Positions 48,938-58,914 of a stretch of DNA of 64,000 nt are shown piece after piece. The DNA comes from Yimella lutea (lineage in GTDB: Bacteria > Actinomycetota > Actinomycetes > Actinomycetales > Dermatophilaceae): assembly GCF_006715095.1 (NCBI RefSeq), contig NZ_VFMO01000001.1, positions 2,604,001 through 2,668,000 of the forward strand, read 5' to 3'. How positions within the stretch are numbered: the stretch's first letter is position 1; each line of letters begins with the position of its first letter. The notes under the pieces were generated by a model that worked only from the letters and a program-made list of their open reading frames with translations, was not told the origin of the DNA and did not search any database. Position numbers and translations under genes: made by a program.

Positions 48938-49798
48938 ATGCCGCTACGCAGTCCGATGGTCGCCGGAACGATCAGTCCTCGCCGTCCGGTGCCGTCCTCA
49001 ATCGCCCGCCCCGAGTACGTCGACCGGCCGGAACCGACGCCGTTCGAGGGATCGGAGATCAAGGACGCCGCCACGATCGAACGCATGCGGCTCGCCGGAC
49101 GCCTCGGTGCGCAGGCGCTGCAGGCCGCCGGTGCTGCCGTCCGGCCGGGTGTCACCACGGACGAACTCGACCGCGTCGCACACGAGTTCCTGCTCGACCA
49201 CCACGCCTACCCCTCGACGCTCGGCTACCGCGGCTTCCCCAAGTCGCTGTGTACCAGCGTCAACGAGGTCATCTGTCACGGCATCCCCGACGATCGCGAG
49301 TTGCAGGACGGCGACATCGTCAAGATCGACGTCACCGCCTACATCGACGGCGTCCACGGCGACAACTGCGCCACCTTCCTGGTGGGCGACGTCGCCCCCG
49401 AAGTACGCGACCTGGTCGACCGCACCCAGGAAGCGATGCTGCGCGGCATCAAGTCCGCGATGCCGGGTCGGCAGTTCAACGTGGTCGGACGAGTGATCGA
49501 GAAGTACGCCGCCCGTTTCGGCTACGGCGTGGTGCGCGACTACACCGGACACGGCATCGGCACCAGTTTCCACTCCGGCCTGATCGTCCCGCATTACGAC
49601 GCAGCGCCGGCGTACGACGACGTCATCGAGCCCGGCATGACCTTCACCGTCGAGCCGATGATCACCCTCGGCACCCACGAATGGGAACTGTGGGATGACG
49701 GATGGACGGTCACCACGGCCGACAAGTCGTGGTGCGCACAGTTCGAACACACCGTCCTGATGACGCAGGACGGCCCGGAGATCCTCACCCTCCCGTGA
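48938..49798 (+). CDS. map: Methionine aminopeptidase type I
   Basis: Removes the initiator methionine from nascent proteins. The 286-residue protein has an N-terminal extension of about 38 residues (as in mycobacterial MapB) with a PxxP-type segment, then the pita-bread fold. Metal ligands lie in [19 protein letters not shown] (two Asp), GHGIGTSFH, and the Glu pair in FTVEPMI and CAQFEHTVL. It starts 7 nt from its -10 box. Its stop is 20 nt before ppgK, suggesting cotranscription. Confidence 0.95.
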   Translation: MPLRSPMVAGTISPRRPVPSSIARPEYVDRPEPTPFEGSEIKDAATIERMRLAGRLGAQALQAAGAAVRPGVTTDELDRVAHEFLLDHHAYPSTLGYRGFPKSLCTSVNEVICHGIPDDRELQDGDIVKIDVTAYIDGVHGDNCATFLVGDVAPEVRDLVDRTQEAMLRGIKSAMPGRQFNVVGRVIEKYAARFGYGVVRDYTGHGIGTSFHSGLIVPHYDAAPAYDDVIEPGMTFTVEPMITLGTHEWELWDDGWTVTTADKSWCAQFEHTVLMTQDGPEILTLP

Positions 49799-49818
49799 CG
49801 GAGAAGGAGAACGACACA

Positions 49819-50583
49819 ATGGCAAAGGCCAAGACCTACGCCCTCGGCATCGACGTCGGCGGCAGCGGCATCAAAGGCGCCCCGGTCGACCTCGACAAGG
49901 GCAAGTTCGCGACGGACCGTCTGCGGATCGACACTCCGAAACCGGCCACCCCGGACGCGGTTGCCGAAGTCATCGAGCAGATCGCCGAGAACTTCGCGGA
50001 CGAGACCAAGGGCGAGGCGATCGGCATCACCTTCCCCGCCGTCGTGATGCACGGCGTGGTGAAGACCGCGGCGAACATCGACAAGTCCTGGATCGAGACC
50101 GAGATCGAGCAGAAGCTGGAGAAGAGGCTCGGCCGCGACATCAGCGTCCTCAACGATGCCGACGCGGCCGGCGTGGGCGAACTGCACTTCGGCGCCGCCA
50201 AGGACCAGAAGGGTGTGGTCGTGATGACCACGCTCGGCACCGGCATCGGCACCGCGATCTTCAACAACGGTGTGCTGGTTCCGAATTCGGAACTCGGACA
50301 CATCGAGATCGACGGTCACGACGCCGAATCACGCGCTGCCGAGAGCGTCCGCGATAAGGAGGACCTCTCCTGGGAGAAGTGGGCCGAGCGCCTGCAGAAG
50401 TACTACTCCACCCTGGAGAACCTGCTGTGGCCTGACCTCATCGTCGTCGGCGGCGGGGTGAGCAAGAAGCACGAGAAGTTCCTGCCGCTGCTCGACCTGC
50501 GTACCAAGATCGTGCCGGCGAAGCTCCAGAACGACGCGGGCATCATCGGTGCCGCATGGACCGCCCGCCACAAGCGCGACTGA
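49819..50583 (+). CDS. ppgK: Polyphosphate glucokinase
   Basis: Phosphorylates glucose with polyphosphate (and usually ATP). The 254-residue ROK-fold protein has the phosphate loop [16 protein letters not shown] (9-24), the catalytic Asp in [11 protein letters not shown], and [10 protein letters not shown]. The ATG has GGAG about 9-11 nt upstream. Polyphosphate-dependent glucokinases are a hallmark of actinobacteria, and the residues after [13 protein letters not shown] fit that branch. Located with map by position only. Confidence 0.93.
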   Translation: MAKAKTYALGIDVGGSGIKGAPVDLDKGKFATDRLRIDTPKPATPDAVAEVIEQIAENFADETKGEAIGITFPAVVMHGVVKTAANIDKSWIETEIEQKLEKRLGRDISVLNDADAAGVGELHFGAAKDQKGVVVMTTLGTGIGTAIFNNGVLVPNSELGHIEIDGHDAESRAAESVRDKEDLSWEKWAERLQKYYSTLENLLWPDLIVVGGGVSKKHEKFLPLLDLRTKIVPAKLQNDAGIIGAAWTARHKRD

Positions 50584-50618
50584 CCCCGAGCGCCGAATCC
50601 GCGCATCCTGCGGTGATC

Positions 50619-50640
50619 CGCGCACCTGTCACGGTGCGCG
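50619..50640. terminator. Short convergent terminator hairpin
   Basis: An 8-bp stem CGCGCACC / GGTGCGCG with a 6-nt loop lies between convergent ppgK and the fem-type gene. Stem only, no T-run; it could serve both. Confidence 0.4.
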
Positions 50641-50643
50641 AAT

Positions 50644-51783
50644 CTACTTTTCCTGCTCGGATTTGTTCGGACGCAGCTTGGCGAATGTGCCCTTCGGGTC
50701 TTTGACCGCCGACTTCACCTGCGGCACACCCTTCTTCAGCACCGTGCGCACCTTGGGCAGGGCCTTGGCGAACGCGGGGTACAGCGGCGAGAGCGGCCGG
50801 TCCCAGGTGCCGATGAGCATGTTCTCGTGCTTGGCGAACTGCCGCTTGAAGTCGCTGATGCCGTCGTTGAGCAGGCCGTTGAAGTCGTAACGGGACACGC
50901 CCTGCTCACGGACATGCTTCATCGCGTGGAACTTTAGGCCGTAGTTCAGGCGCAGCTTCATGCCGCGCTCGTTGACGCCGCCGTACAACTCGAAGGCCGT
51001 CGTCGCCGAGACCACCAGCCAGACGAACGCGACGACCTGGTCGCCCTCCCAGGCCGCGATCAGCTGGGACCGCTCCCCCATCAGGTCGCGGATGCCGCGG
51101 TGGTAGTCGTCGCTGTGCACCGCGAAGCCCGCTCGCCGCGCGGTCTCGTTGTTGATCGCCAGCACCTGGGCGAGGTCCTCGTCGGTCTCGACCAGTCCGA
51201 AGCGGACGTTCTCGGCCTTGAACGACTTGCGCACGTTCTGTCGCGCACTTGAACCGAGGCCCTTCATCAGGGCATCGTCGTCCTGGCTGCAGTCGACGAC
51301 GAGGGTCCGTGGGATCAGACCGGTGTTCTCGCTGGGCGAAAAGGCCTTGGCTGCAATGTCTTTCAACCATTGCGGCGCCGGCTGCGACTGCAGCTGTGCG
51401 AGAGCTTCGTCGTCGGTGCCCTTCGGCATCGGCGAGTAGCCGGCCTCCCAGTCGGGCTCGATCGACAGTGCGATCGGCTGCCGCTCGCGCTTCACCCAGC
51501 CCGCGAGCGCGTCGAGCACCTCGGCGCGCCGAGCCTCATCCTGCACCTGGGGCCCGCGCGGGATGTAGGACAGGCTGCGGAACGGCTGCGGCAGCTTGCG
51601 GTGCAGCACCTGCGCCGACCCGACGATCCGGTCACCGTCGCGGACGACGAGCCGGTCTGCGGTCCACTCATACCTCGACTTCAGCTCACCCCAGCCCCAA
51701 AGTTGCAGCGGGTGTCCCCCGGCGGCGTCGACGAGTTCGTCCCATTCGGTCTGATCGGTGCACAGGGCGACGCTCAAAGTCAT
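50644..51783 (-). CDS. FemABX-type aminoacyltransferase (peptidoglycan interpeptide bridge)
   Basis: 379-residue protein of two tandem GNAT-like halves, the Fem fold. Visible blocks are PLQLWGWGELKSRYEW (25-40), SSARQNVRKSFKAENVRFG (178-196) and RYDFNGLLNDGISDFKRQF near 312-330. Fem proteins add amino acids from aminoacyl-tRNA to lipid II to form cross-bridges. The last 50 residues are basic. It is expressed from a leaderless-type promoter. Which amino acid it adds is not visible. Confidence 0.88.
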   Translation of the reverse strand: MTLSVALCTDQTEWDELVDAAGGHPLQLWGWGELKSRYEWTADRLVVRDGDRIVGSAQVLHRKLPQPFRSLSYIPRGPQVQDEARRAEVLDALAGWVKRERQPIALSIEPDWEAGYSPMPKGTDDEALAQLQSQPAPQWLKDIAAKAFSPSENTGLIPRTLVVDCSQDDDALMKGLGSSARQNVRKSFKAENVRFGLVETDEDLAQVLAINNETARRAGFAVHSDDYHRGIRDLMGERSQLIAAWEGDQVVAFVWLVVSATTAFELYGGVNERGMKLRLNYGLKFHAMKHVREQGVSRYDFNGLLNDGISDFKRQFAKHENMLIGTWDRPLSPLYPAFAKALPKVRTVLKKGVPQVKSAVKDPKGTFAKLRPNKSEQEK

Positions 51784-51789
51784 GCGGTC

Positions 51790-51795
51790 AGGCTA
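51790..51795 (-). promoter_or_regulatory. -10 box of the fem-type gene (leaderless)
   Basis: The minus strand reads TAGCCT, 6 nt and then the ATG at 51781-51783. Confidence 0.5.
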
Positions 51796-51885
51796 TCCAC
51801 CAACTGACTGCGACGGGTGGGCAGAGGCCGTGCGCGGTCGCAACAGCGGCCGACGTTCTTTACTAAGGGCGTAGTTGAAGGTTCT

Positions 51886-52062
51886 TCACCGGACGCGGGC
51901 GCGCTTGCGCACCTTCTTGGGCACCGACTCGGCGAGCTCGTAACGGCGGCGGTCGATCCGCTCCGCGTGTCCCCACTTGGCCAGACGCGATAGAACGACC
52001 GGGCACTTCTTGCACCGGGTGTCCTTCTTGCAGCACTTCTTCTTGGCGGTGAGTTGGGGCAC
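51886..52062 (-). CDS. 58-residue Cys/Lys-rich small protein, leaderless
   Basis: Frame from GTG at 52060-52062: it begins MPQLTAKKKCCKKDTRCKKCP, continues VVLSRLAKWGHAERIDRRRYEL and ends in a basic tail (KKVRKRARVR). Four Cys (10, 11, 17, 20) make a CC-x5-C-x2-C cluster, probably a metal site, and 24 of 58 residues are Lys or Arg, suggesting RNA or DNA contact. A TAAGCT -10 box is 6 nt before the GTG. Proteins of this form are annotated as hypothetical in actinobacteria, from memory. It lies between the fem-type gene and an MBL gene on the same strand. Function unknown. Confidence 0.75.
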   Translation of the reverse strand: MPQLTAKKKCCKKDTRCKKCPVVLSRLAKWGHAERIDRRRYELAESVPKKVRKRARVR

Positions 52063-52068
52063 CGTTCG

Positions 52069-52074
52069 AGCTTA
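52069..52074 (-). promoter_or_regulatory. -10 box of the small Cys-rich gene
   Basis: The minus strand reads TAAGCT, 6 nt, then GTG; the same hexamer as the map promoter. Confidence 0.5.
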
Positions 52075-52121
52075 GGTCACCTGAGCCCGGACGGTGAATC
52101 CGACGGCGCGAGGTTACGGCG

Positions 52122-52781
52122 TCAGAGGGTGAACTCGGTGGCCTTCTCCCGGCGCAGATCACGCACGGGGACGCCACCGTCCAGCCCGAAGTCGCCGATG
52201 TGCTGCAGGTACATCGCACGACCGGCCTCCGACAGGGTGCCGTCGTGGATCGGGACGACCTCGCGTGGTGCGATCCGCCGGACGAAGGCGATTGTTTCCT
52301 TGACCGCGCCCCACGGCGCGGAGACGGGCACCGCGAGGATGTCGATCCGGTCGAGGGGCTGACCATCCAGTGCGTCGCCGGGGTGGAACAGCGTCGGCTC
52401 TCCCTCCACCTGGAACATCAGGCCGAGGTTGGGGATGCGGTCGACGTACGGGTGGATCTCGGCGTGCTGCTGCCCGATCGGGGTGACCCGCACCGAGCCG
52501 ATCTCGAAACTCTGACCGGCGCGGTTCTCGGTCGCTTGGATGTCGTTCTCCTGCAACGTTCTCAGCGATCCTGTGTCGGCGAACACCGAGGCGTCCGGGT
52601 TGCGTTCCAGCACACCCCTCAGCTTCGTGACGTCCAGGTGATCGGCGTGCTGGTGGGTGATCAGGACGGCATCGACGACACTGACGGCCGCGACGTCCGA
52701 GAACGAACCCGGGTCGATGAGCATGCGTGCGTCGGCGTACTCGACCAGGAGGCAGGCATGACCGAGGTGGGTGATCTTCAT
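52122..52781 (-). CDS. MBL-fold metal-dependent hydrolase (UPF0173/UlaG-like)
   Basis: 219-residue metallo-beta-lactamase fold protein. The HxHxDH site is THQHADHLD (His43, His45, Asp47, His48); GLMFQVEGEPTLFHPGDAL and VVPIHDGTLSE supply later ligands. The ATG at 52779-52781 is 7 nt from a TACGGT -10 box; the longer frame is not supported. The short form without extra domains fits lactonase-like UlaG-type enzymes. Substrate unknown. It is divergent from guaB1 with a 126-nt gap. Confidence 0.87.
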   Translation of the reverse strand: MKITHLGHACLLVEYADARMLIDPGSFSDVAAVSVVDAVLITHQHADHLDVTKLRGVLERNPDASVFADTGSLRTLQENDIQATENRAGQSFEIGSVRVTPIGQQHAEIHPYVDRIPNLGLMFQVEGEPTLFHPGDALDGQPLDRIDILAVPVSAPWGAVKETIAFVRRIAPREVVPIHDGTLSEAGRAMYLQHIGDFGLDGGVPVRDLRREKATEFTL

Positions 52782-52788
52782 GCCAGCC

Positions 52789-52794
52789 ACCGTA
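52789..52794 (-). promoter_or_regulatory. -10 box of the MBL gene (leaderless)
   Basis: The minus strand reads TACGGT, 7 nt, then ATG; same hexamer as at the alcohol dehydrogenase. Confidence 0.5.
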
Positions 52795-52838
52795 CGAGTC
52801 GGCGCACGGACGCGGAGGCGTTCCGGGCGAACAACTGA

Positions 52839-54368
<1,530 letters not shown>

Positions 54369-54389
54369 GGCCGCTACACCCGTAGTCAA

Positions 54390-54417
54390 GGATCCGGTCG
54401 CAATGGCGACCGGATCC
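54390..54417 (+). terminator. guaB1 terminator hairpin
   Basis: A perfect 12-bp stem with a 4-nt loop (arms 54390-54401 and 54406-54417), 21 nt after the stop, followed by CTTC. It also faces the end of the convergent phosphodiesterase gene. Confidence 0.75.
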
Positions 54418-54434
54418 CTTCGCTGTGGCGGCTA

Positions 54435-55289
54435 TCAGCGGTTGCTGAGGAAACTCCGTAATCCGGCGAGGTCGTCGGTGTTGATGTGGTCGACCCCGGC
54501 CGCGACGAGTTCGCTCCACAATGCCTCACGGTTGGGCAGCGCGAGGTCGGGAGTTGCCCAGAACCGCACGCGGTATCCCCCGGCATGCGCGTCCGAAACG
54601 ATCCTGTGCAGTTTCGTGCGCTCTGCCGCGGGCATGGGACCGAAGCCCTGCCAGGTGAACAACTTGGTCCAGTTGTCCGAGAGCAGAGGCAACTGCTCGC
54701 TGTTCGCGCCCGCCGGAAGCGGCGACGTGAGGCGACCGTCGAAGCCGGCCCACCGCACCGCGACTTCTGACGTGCGCTGCGCCAGGTTGCCGCTGAGGAC
54801 GGCGGTCACCGCGCGGTCGCGGCGGCGACCACGCACCCAGTGCGTCATCAGCTTCGGGTACTGGCTCAGTTGCTGTTGGACGACGGGCCAAGCGGCGTCG
54901 CCGTCAGACTTGATGTCGATCAGCAGTTGGATCGGCGTCTTGCGACGCGGGAAGGTCCGGCCGTTGCCGAGCCGGGCCAGCCGATCCAGCGGCTCGAGGT
55001 AGAAGCTGCGTAGCGTGCGCGACAGGTCGGGTCCGTCGTGACCGAGGTACAACTCGCCGTCGACGAGCCAGACGTCGGCCTCGACGCTGGTAAAGCCGTG
55101 CTCGAGAGCATCGAACAGGGGACGGGTGTGCTCGTAGTCGTTGTGGGCGTGGGCCTTGGCCAGCGGACGGACGCTAGCCAGCGGCGACCGGGCAGCAGCG
55201 GCGGCCTGTTCCTGGCTGAGCGCGAGGGTGGCCGAAGCGACCAGACCTCCGGTCAGCAGCGTGCGGCGGGTGCAGGAGTGAGCAGACAT
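54435..55289 (-). CDS. Exported PI-PLC/GDPD-like phosphodiesterase
   Basis: 284-residue protein with a Tat-type signal (TRRTLLTGG, hydrophobic run, AAAA region near 25-32), so it is likely exported folded. The catalytic part starts AHAHNDYEHTRPLFDAL with the HND motif and VEADVWLVDGELYLGHD, metal and phosphate ligands of the GDPD/PI-PLC TIM-barrel group; LIDIKSDG supplies another acid. It likely cleaves glycerophosphodiesters or inositol lipids outside. The ATG at 55287-55289 gives the signal; the longer frame is not needed. Confidence 0.85.
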   Translation of the reverse strand: MSAHSCTRRTLLTGGLVASATLALSQEQAAAAARSPLASVRPLAKAHAHNDYEHTRPLFDALEHGFTSVEADVWLVDGELYLGHDGPDLSRTLRSFYLEPLDRLARLGNGRTFPRRKTPIQLLIDIKSDGDAAWPVVQQQLSQYPKLMTHWVRGRRRDRAVTAVLSGNLAQRTSEVAVRWAGFDGRLTSPLPAGANSEQLPLLSDNWTKLFTWQGFGPMPAAERTKLHRIVSDAHAGGYRVRFWATPDLALPNREALWSELVAAGVDHINTDDLAGLRSFLSNR

Positions 55290-55335
55290 GCGTCCAGCCA
55301 ACGCCCCGGACGGTGACCGGCGGGCGAACGTGGAG

Positions 55336-56015
55336 TCAGGACTTCGCAAACTCCGTCAAGACCGCGAAGGAGTCGAACTCCTTACCGCTCTCCTTCGCCC
55401 ACACCATCGGCAACGCACAGTCCGTGCCACCGAACGGCAGATCCGAAACGGCGCGCACCGCGTCGTCTAGTCGCTGCCGCGGGCTGATACCGAGCTCGGT
55501 CAGCAACGGCGCCTCGCGCCAGTCCCCGCCCGAACCGGTGAACCCGACGACCTCGCACTCCGGCTCGGTCGCCATCGTCACCAAGGCGAGCGTCGTGGAC
55601 GCCTCCCGACAGGTCAGCGGCATGTTGCTGATCGGCATCGTCATCGAACCGGACACGTCGAGGACCAGCAACGTGCGCTTGCCGGACGGGTGCACCGCAC
55701 CGAACGCGTTGTAGAACGCCGCGTCCAACGCGCCGACGATCTCCCGATGAGACCAGCCCTCGCGCTGTCGGTACTTGACCACCTGGAAGGCGACCGTGTC
55801 GGCGTCCTTGCACGTGTACCAGTCGGCGACGGCGCGGCGCGGTCAGCTCGGTTGCAGTGACGTAATAGGTGCCGAGCGTCAGGAACCGGCGCAGCCGCTG
55901 CACGTGGGCGAGTTCGAAGGATTAGCCGCCTGCATGGTTGGGCATCTGTCGGGCATCCGAACTGGACGTCTGAGCGGTGCGGCGGGGTGTTGAAGGTACG
56001 CAGAACGCCGGTCAC
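55336..56015 (-). pseudogene. Decayed Ro60/TROVE-domain RNA-binding protein
   Basis: Fragments in order match a bacterial Ro (Rsr) protein: TGVLRTFNT, then after a one-base insertion in a CCCC run, RRTAQTSSSDARQMPNHAGG, a TAA in place of an aromatic codon, SFELAHVQRLRRFLTLGT, YYVTATELT, then RAVADWYTCKDADTVAFQVVKYRQ, WSHRE, and a VWA-type part (LLVLDVSGSM, MIDAS). Several hundred bases of the TROVE domain are missing in two blocks, and the C-terminus is lost after FAVLTE. About 680 nt remain of an expected 1.6 kb. The intact family binds Y RNAs and misfolded RNA and works with exoribonucleases. Confidence 0.88.
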
Positions 56016-56262
56016 GGCGGACCCCTCTCGGAACAAGCGAGGAGGGTGACAGGCGCGAACGACCACCGGTGGCTTCGGCGAAAGGTGACCGACGGTCTTC
56101 GGCCCGCCCCGACTCTCAGCTGTGTTCTCTTGTTGTCCTCGACCGTAGGGCGCGACGCCAGACCGCACGAACGCATTTCGGTGACGGCCCACCGGTCGAA
56201 GAAGCTTCAACACCGACGTGCGTGGGTGTTGATCCGGTTCCGCAGAAAGTGGGCGTGCCGGG
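56016..56262. other. Gap between TROVE remnant and rnpB
   Basis: About 250 nt with no credible gene. A short inverted repeat (CAACACC at 56208-56214, GGTGTTG at 56225-56231) may terminate rnpB transcription on the minus strand, with weak support. In intact loci a Y RNA often lies beside the Ro gene; no clear Y-like fold was recognised here. Confidence 0.4.
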
Positions 56263-56612
56263 GATGAGCCGGCCGATACGCCGGGTTCAGTCATTGGGCG
56301 ACCATCCATCTAGGACGACTGTTGCCAGTCGCCTCCAGCGGCCTACCCGCATGCTCGGGCGAGCAGCCCTCGGGCGCATGCTGTCTGGCCTTGCTCCGGG
56401 TGGGGTTTACCTAGCCGCCCCAGTCACCTGGGGCGCTGGTGGTCTCTTACACCACCGTTTCACCCTTACCTGCGCGAGCGCAGGCGGTCTGCTTTCTGTG
56501 GCACTGTCCCGCGGGTCACCCCGGGTGGCCGTTAGCCACCACCCTGCTCTTCGGAGCCCGGACGTTCCTCGGCGGGAGCGAACTCCCGACGCGGCCGCCT
56601 GGCCGGCTCATC
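56263..56612 (-). ncRNA. rnpB: RNase P RNA (class A)
   Basis: Catalytic RNA of tRNA 5' processing, about 350 nt. P1 is a perfect 12-bp helix between the ends (56601-56612 with 56263-56274). Read on the minus strand, conserved blocks occur in order: GAGGAACGTCCGGGCTC, the P4 half with CAGGGTG...GGCTAACGGCCACCCGGGG, GTGACCCGCGGGACAGTGCCACAGAAA, GGTAAGGGTGAAACGGTGGTGTAAGAGACCACC, GGTAAACCCCACCCGGAGCAAGGCC. All apparent frames here are spurious. Confidence 0.97.
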
Positions 56613-56620
56613 CGTGGTCG

Positions 56621-56626
56621 AGTCTA
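56621..56626 (-). promoter_or_regulatory. rnpB -10 box
   Basis: The minus strand TAGACT is followed by 8 nt before the first base of P1, so the RNA would start at the helix end. Same hexamer as the hisD and pheS promoters. No clear -35; it would fall in the end of the RNB gene. Confidence 0.5.
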
Positions 56627-56642
56627 TCGGTGTCCGTTCACC

Positions 56643-58082
56643 TCAGGCGAGCGCGAACTCCACCTTGCCGGCCGCGATGTCGGCGGAGACCACCTTCACC
56701 TGAACGGTGGAACCGAGCTCGGCGGTGCCGGGCACCGGCTGGATCACCGCGTGCTCGGTCAGTTGCACCAGCAACCCCTCCTTGCCGTTGTTGTCGACCA
56801 CGACGGCCTCGAAGGACTCTCCCACGTGGCCGGACATGAACGCCGCCTCGATGATGTCGGTCGCGGCCCGTTCGGCCTTGCGGGCCAGCTCGTCGGACTT
56901 CTTCATGTCGTCCGGAAGGGTCGCAAGGGCCGATCGCACCCATTGCGGCACCTCGGCGTCACGGCTGAGCGCCTCGCAGATCACCAGGCCGTAGCGGTCC
57001 ATGAGGCGCCGAAGCGGCGCGGTGACGTGGGCGTACGGCGCTGCCACCGCAGCCTGCTGAGTGACCTCGGGGATGTCGCCGTCGAAGCAGGTGTAACCGG
57101 CTCCGCGGAACAGCCCGGTGGCCTCGTAGATCAGCGCGAGGTGCTTGGGGTTGTCGCGGTCGAGGGTGCGCAGGAACTCACCGTAGGTGAGGTCCGAACG
57201 CCACTCGGCGCCGAGCGCCTGAGCGGCCCGCTTGAACCGTGCGATCGCGTTGCCCTCAGGTTCGGGCATCGTGCGCAGCACGCCGATCTGGTTGTGCAGC
57301 ATCATCTCTGCGGCCGCCATGCCCGTCAGCAGCGAGATCTGTGCGTTCCAGTCCTCGGCGGGTACCGGCGGACGCATGGTCAGCTCGTACCCGTTCTCCT
57401 TGCTGGTGACGATCTGCTCGGGCATCGGCAGGCTCGCGCCGCCACGGGCACGTTCCATCTCGATCCGCTTCTCGCCGATCTCCTTCAGCAGCATCAGGGA
57501 CTCGTCGGCGTTGCCGGAGTCGACCTGCTCCTGGACGAAGGTGTAGTCCAGACGCTTCTTGCTGCTCACCATCGCCCGGTACACCTCGTAGGCGGTGCAG
57601 TCGCCGGACGCGTCCAGCTTCATGTTCCACACGAACGCGGGCCGCGTCTGCCCTTCGAGCAGGCTGGCTGCGTCCTCGCTGATCGTTGTTGGGTGCAACG
57701 GAATTCGCTGATCGGGTAGGTAGATGGTCTGTCCGCGTCGGTGCGTCTCGGCGTCGAGTGCTCCCCCGGCCTTCACGAACGCGGGGACGTCGGCGATCGC
57801 GTACCTCACGCGGTAGCCGTCGCCGTCCCGTTCCAGACACATCGCCTGGTCGAGGTCGGTCGAGCCTTCCGGGTCGATGGTGAAGAACGGCACGGCGGTC
57901 TCGTCGCGCTCCGGCAACTCCGGCGCGGCAACAGCCCGCCTTGCTTCCTCCTCCACCTCGGCCGGGAACCGCGCCGGTAGCTCCAGACGCTGCCGCAGGC
58001 CGTCGAAGGCAGCGGCGAGCTCAGGGCTCTCGACCTGATCCGAGGGGACTTCGCTGGTGACCTTGATGACGCGTTTGACCAT
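56643..58082 (-). CDS. RNB-domain ribonuclease (RNase II/R family)
   Basis: 479-residue 3'-5' exoribonuclease lacking the N-terminal cold-shock domains of E. coli RNase R. The catalytic RNB core begins TIDPEGSTDLDQAM (68-81) with the acids Asp70, Asp76 and Asp78. The middle has YIAxADVPAFV-type and MAAAEMMLHNQ segments, and the last 70 residues may form an S1-like barrel. This compact form is usual in actinobacteria. It is read leaderless from a TAGGGT -10 box and lies just upstream of rnpB on the same strand. Confidence 0.93.
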   Translation of the reverse strand: MVKRVIKVTSEVPSDQVESPELAAAFDGLRQRLELPARFPAEVEEEARRAVAAPELPERDETAVPFFTIDPEGSTDLDQAMCLERDGDGYRVRYAIADVPAFVKAGGALDAETHRRGQTIYLPDQRIPLHPTTISEDAASLLEGQTRPAFVWNMKLDASGDCTAYEVYRAMVSSKKRLDYTFVQEQVDSGNADESLMLLKEIGEKRIEMERARGGASLPMPEQIVTSKENGYELTMRPPVPAEDWNAQISLLTGMAAAEMMLHNQIGVLRTMPEPEGNAIARFKRAAQALGAEWRSDLTYGEFLRTLDRDNPKHLALIYEATGLFRGAGYTCFDGDIPEVTQQAAVAAPYAHVTAPLRRLMDRYGLVICEALSRDAEVPQWVRSALATLPDDMKKSDELARKAERAATDIIEAAFMSGHVGESFEAVVVDNNGKEGLLVQLTEHAVIQPVPGTAELGSTVQVKVVSADIAAGKVEFALA

Positions 58083-58089
58083 AGCTCAC

Positions 58090-58095
58090 ACCCTA
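58090..58095 (-). promoter_or_regulatory. -10 box of the RNB gene (leaderless)
   Basis: The minus strand reads TAGGGT, 7 nt, then ATG at 58080-58082. It is divergent from yaaA. Confidence 0.5.
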
Positions 58096-58152
58096 GGGAG
58101 CCGGACGCAGGTCGCGCGGGTTAGTGACTGAACGGATGGAGGCGCCGGCTCG

Positions 58153-58158
58153 TAGACT
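58153..58158 (+). promoter_or_regulatory. yaaA -10 box (leaderless)
   Basis: TAGACT lies 6 nt before the GTG at 58165; the divergent RNB -10 is 58 bp away. Confidence 0.5.
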
Positions 58159-58164
58159 CACCGG

Positions 58165-58914
58165 GTGCTCGTGCTGCTGCCTCCCTCGGAATCCAAGACT
58201 CCCCGCTCCCGAGGTGGGGCGTACCGACCGGACGCGATGTCCTTTCCCGAACTGGTCGACGCCCGGGAGGCTGTCATCGAGCGGGCCGGCGGGCTGAGCG
58301 AATCCGACACGGCTGCAACGGTGCTCGGGGTGAGCCCGAACCTCACCGAGGAGATCGCCCGCAACACACGTCTGCGGTCCGCGCCGGCGGTACCGGTCGC
58401 GGCCCTCTACACCGGCGTCCTGTACGACGCGCTGGATCTTCCTTCCCTCGACGCTGCCGCGCTGCGACGGGCGAACCGCTGGCTCGTCGTGCAATCCGCG
58501 CTGTTCGGAGCACTTCGGATGAAGGACAAGGTGCCGCCATACCGGCTCTCGATGGCAGTCAACCTGCCGGGTGTCGGTCCGCTCGCGTCGTTCTGGAAAC
58601 CCTTGCTCGACGAACCGATGACCTCGGCTGCGGGCAAGGGTCTGATCGTCGACTGCCGCTCCAGCACGTACGCCGCCGCCTGGACACCGTCGGGCGACCT
58701 CGCTGCCCGCTGGGTGCAGATCAAGGTGCCCGGAGCCACCCACATGGCCAAGCACACCCGCGGCCTGGTTGCGCGCGCCATCTGCGAACTCGGACTCGAC
58801 CCCCGTCGTCCCGAACAACTCGCCGATGGCCTCTCCGAGCAGTTCGAGGTGTCATGGGACGCCCTCACGAAGCCGGGCAGGCCCTGGGTTCTGTCGACGA
58901 CCACGCGTGGTTGA
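58165..58914 (+). CDS. yaaA: YaaA-family (DUF328) peroxide-stress protein
   Basis: 249-residue cytoplasmic protein. The start MLVLLPPSESKTPR and the middle QSALFGALRMKDKVPPYRL are family signatures, as is GLIVDCRSSTYAAAW. In E. coli YaaA limits free iron and oxidative damage under peroxide. No peroxide sensor or iron gene adjoins it. Starts at GTG 6 nt from a -10 box. It overlaps the next gene by 8 nt. Confidence 0.9.
   Translation: MLVLLPPSESKTPRSRGGAYRPDAMSFPELVDAREAVIERAGGLSESDTAATVLGVSPNLTEEIARNTRLRSAPAVPVAALYTGVLYDALDLPSLDAAALRRANRWLVVQSALFGALRMKDKVPPYRLSMAVNLPGVGPLASFWKPLLDEPMTSAAGKGLIVDCRSSTYAAAWTPSGDLAARWVQIKVPGATHMAKHTRGLVARAICELGLDPRRPEQLADGLSEQFEVSWDALTKPGRPWVLSTTTRG

Noticed and set aside
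55336..55782. A short intact VWA-type protein of 148 residues
   Set aside because: It lacks a normal N-terminus and is the 3' part of the TROVE pseudogene; upstream pieces align in the other frames.
56439..57719. 426-codon plus-strand frame
   Set aside because: It overlaps rnpB and runs antisense to the RNB ribonuclease.
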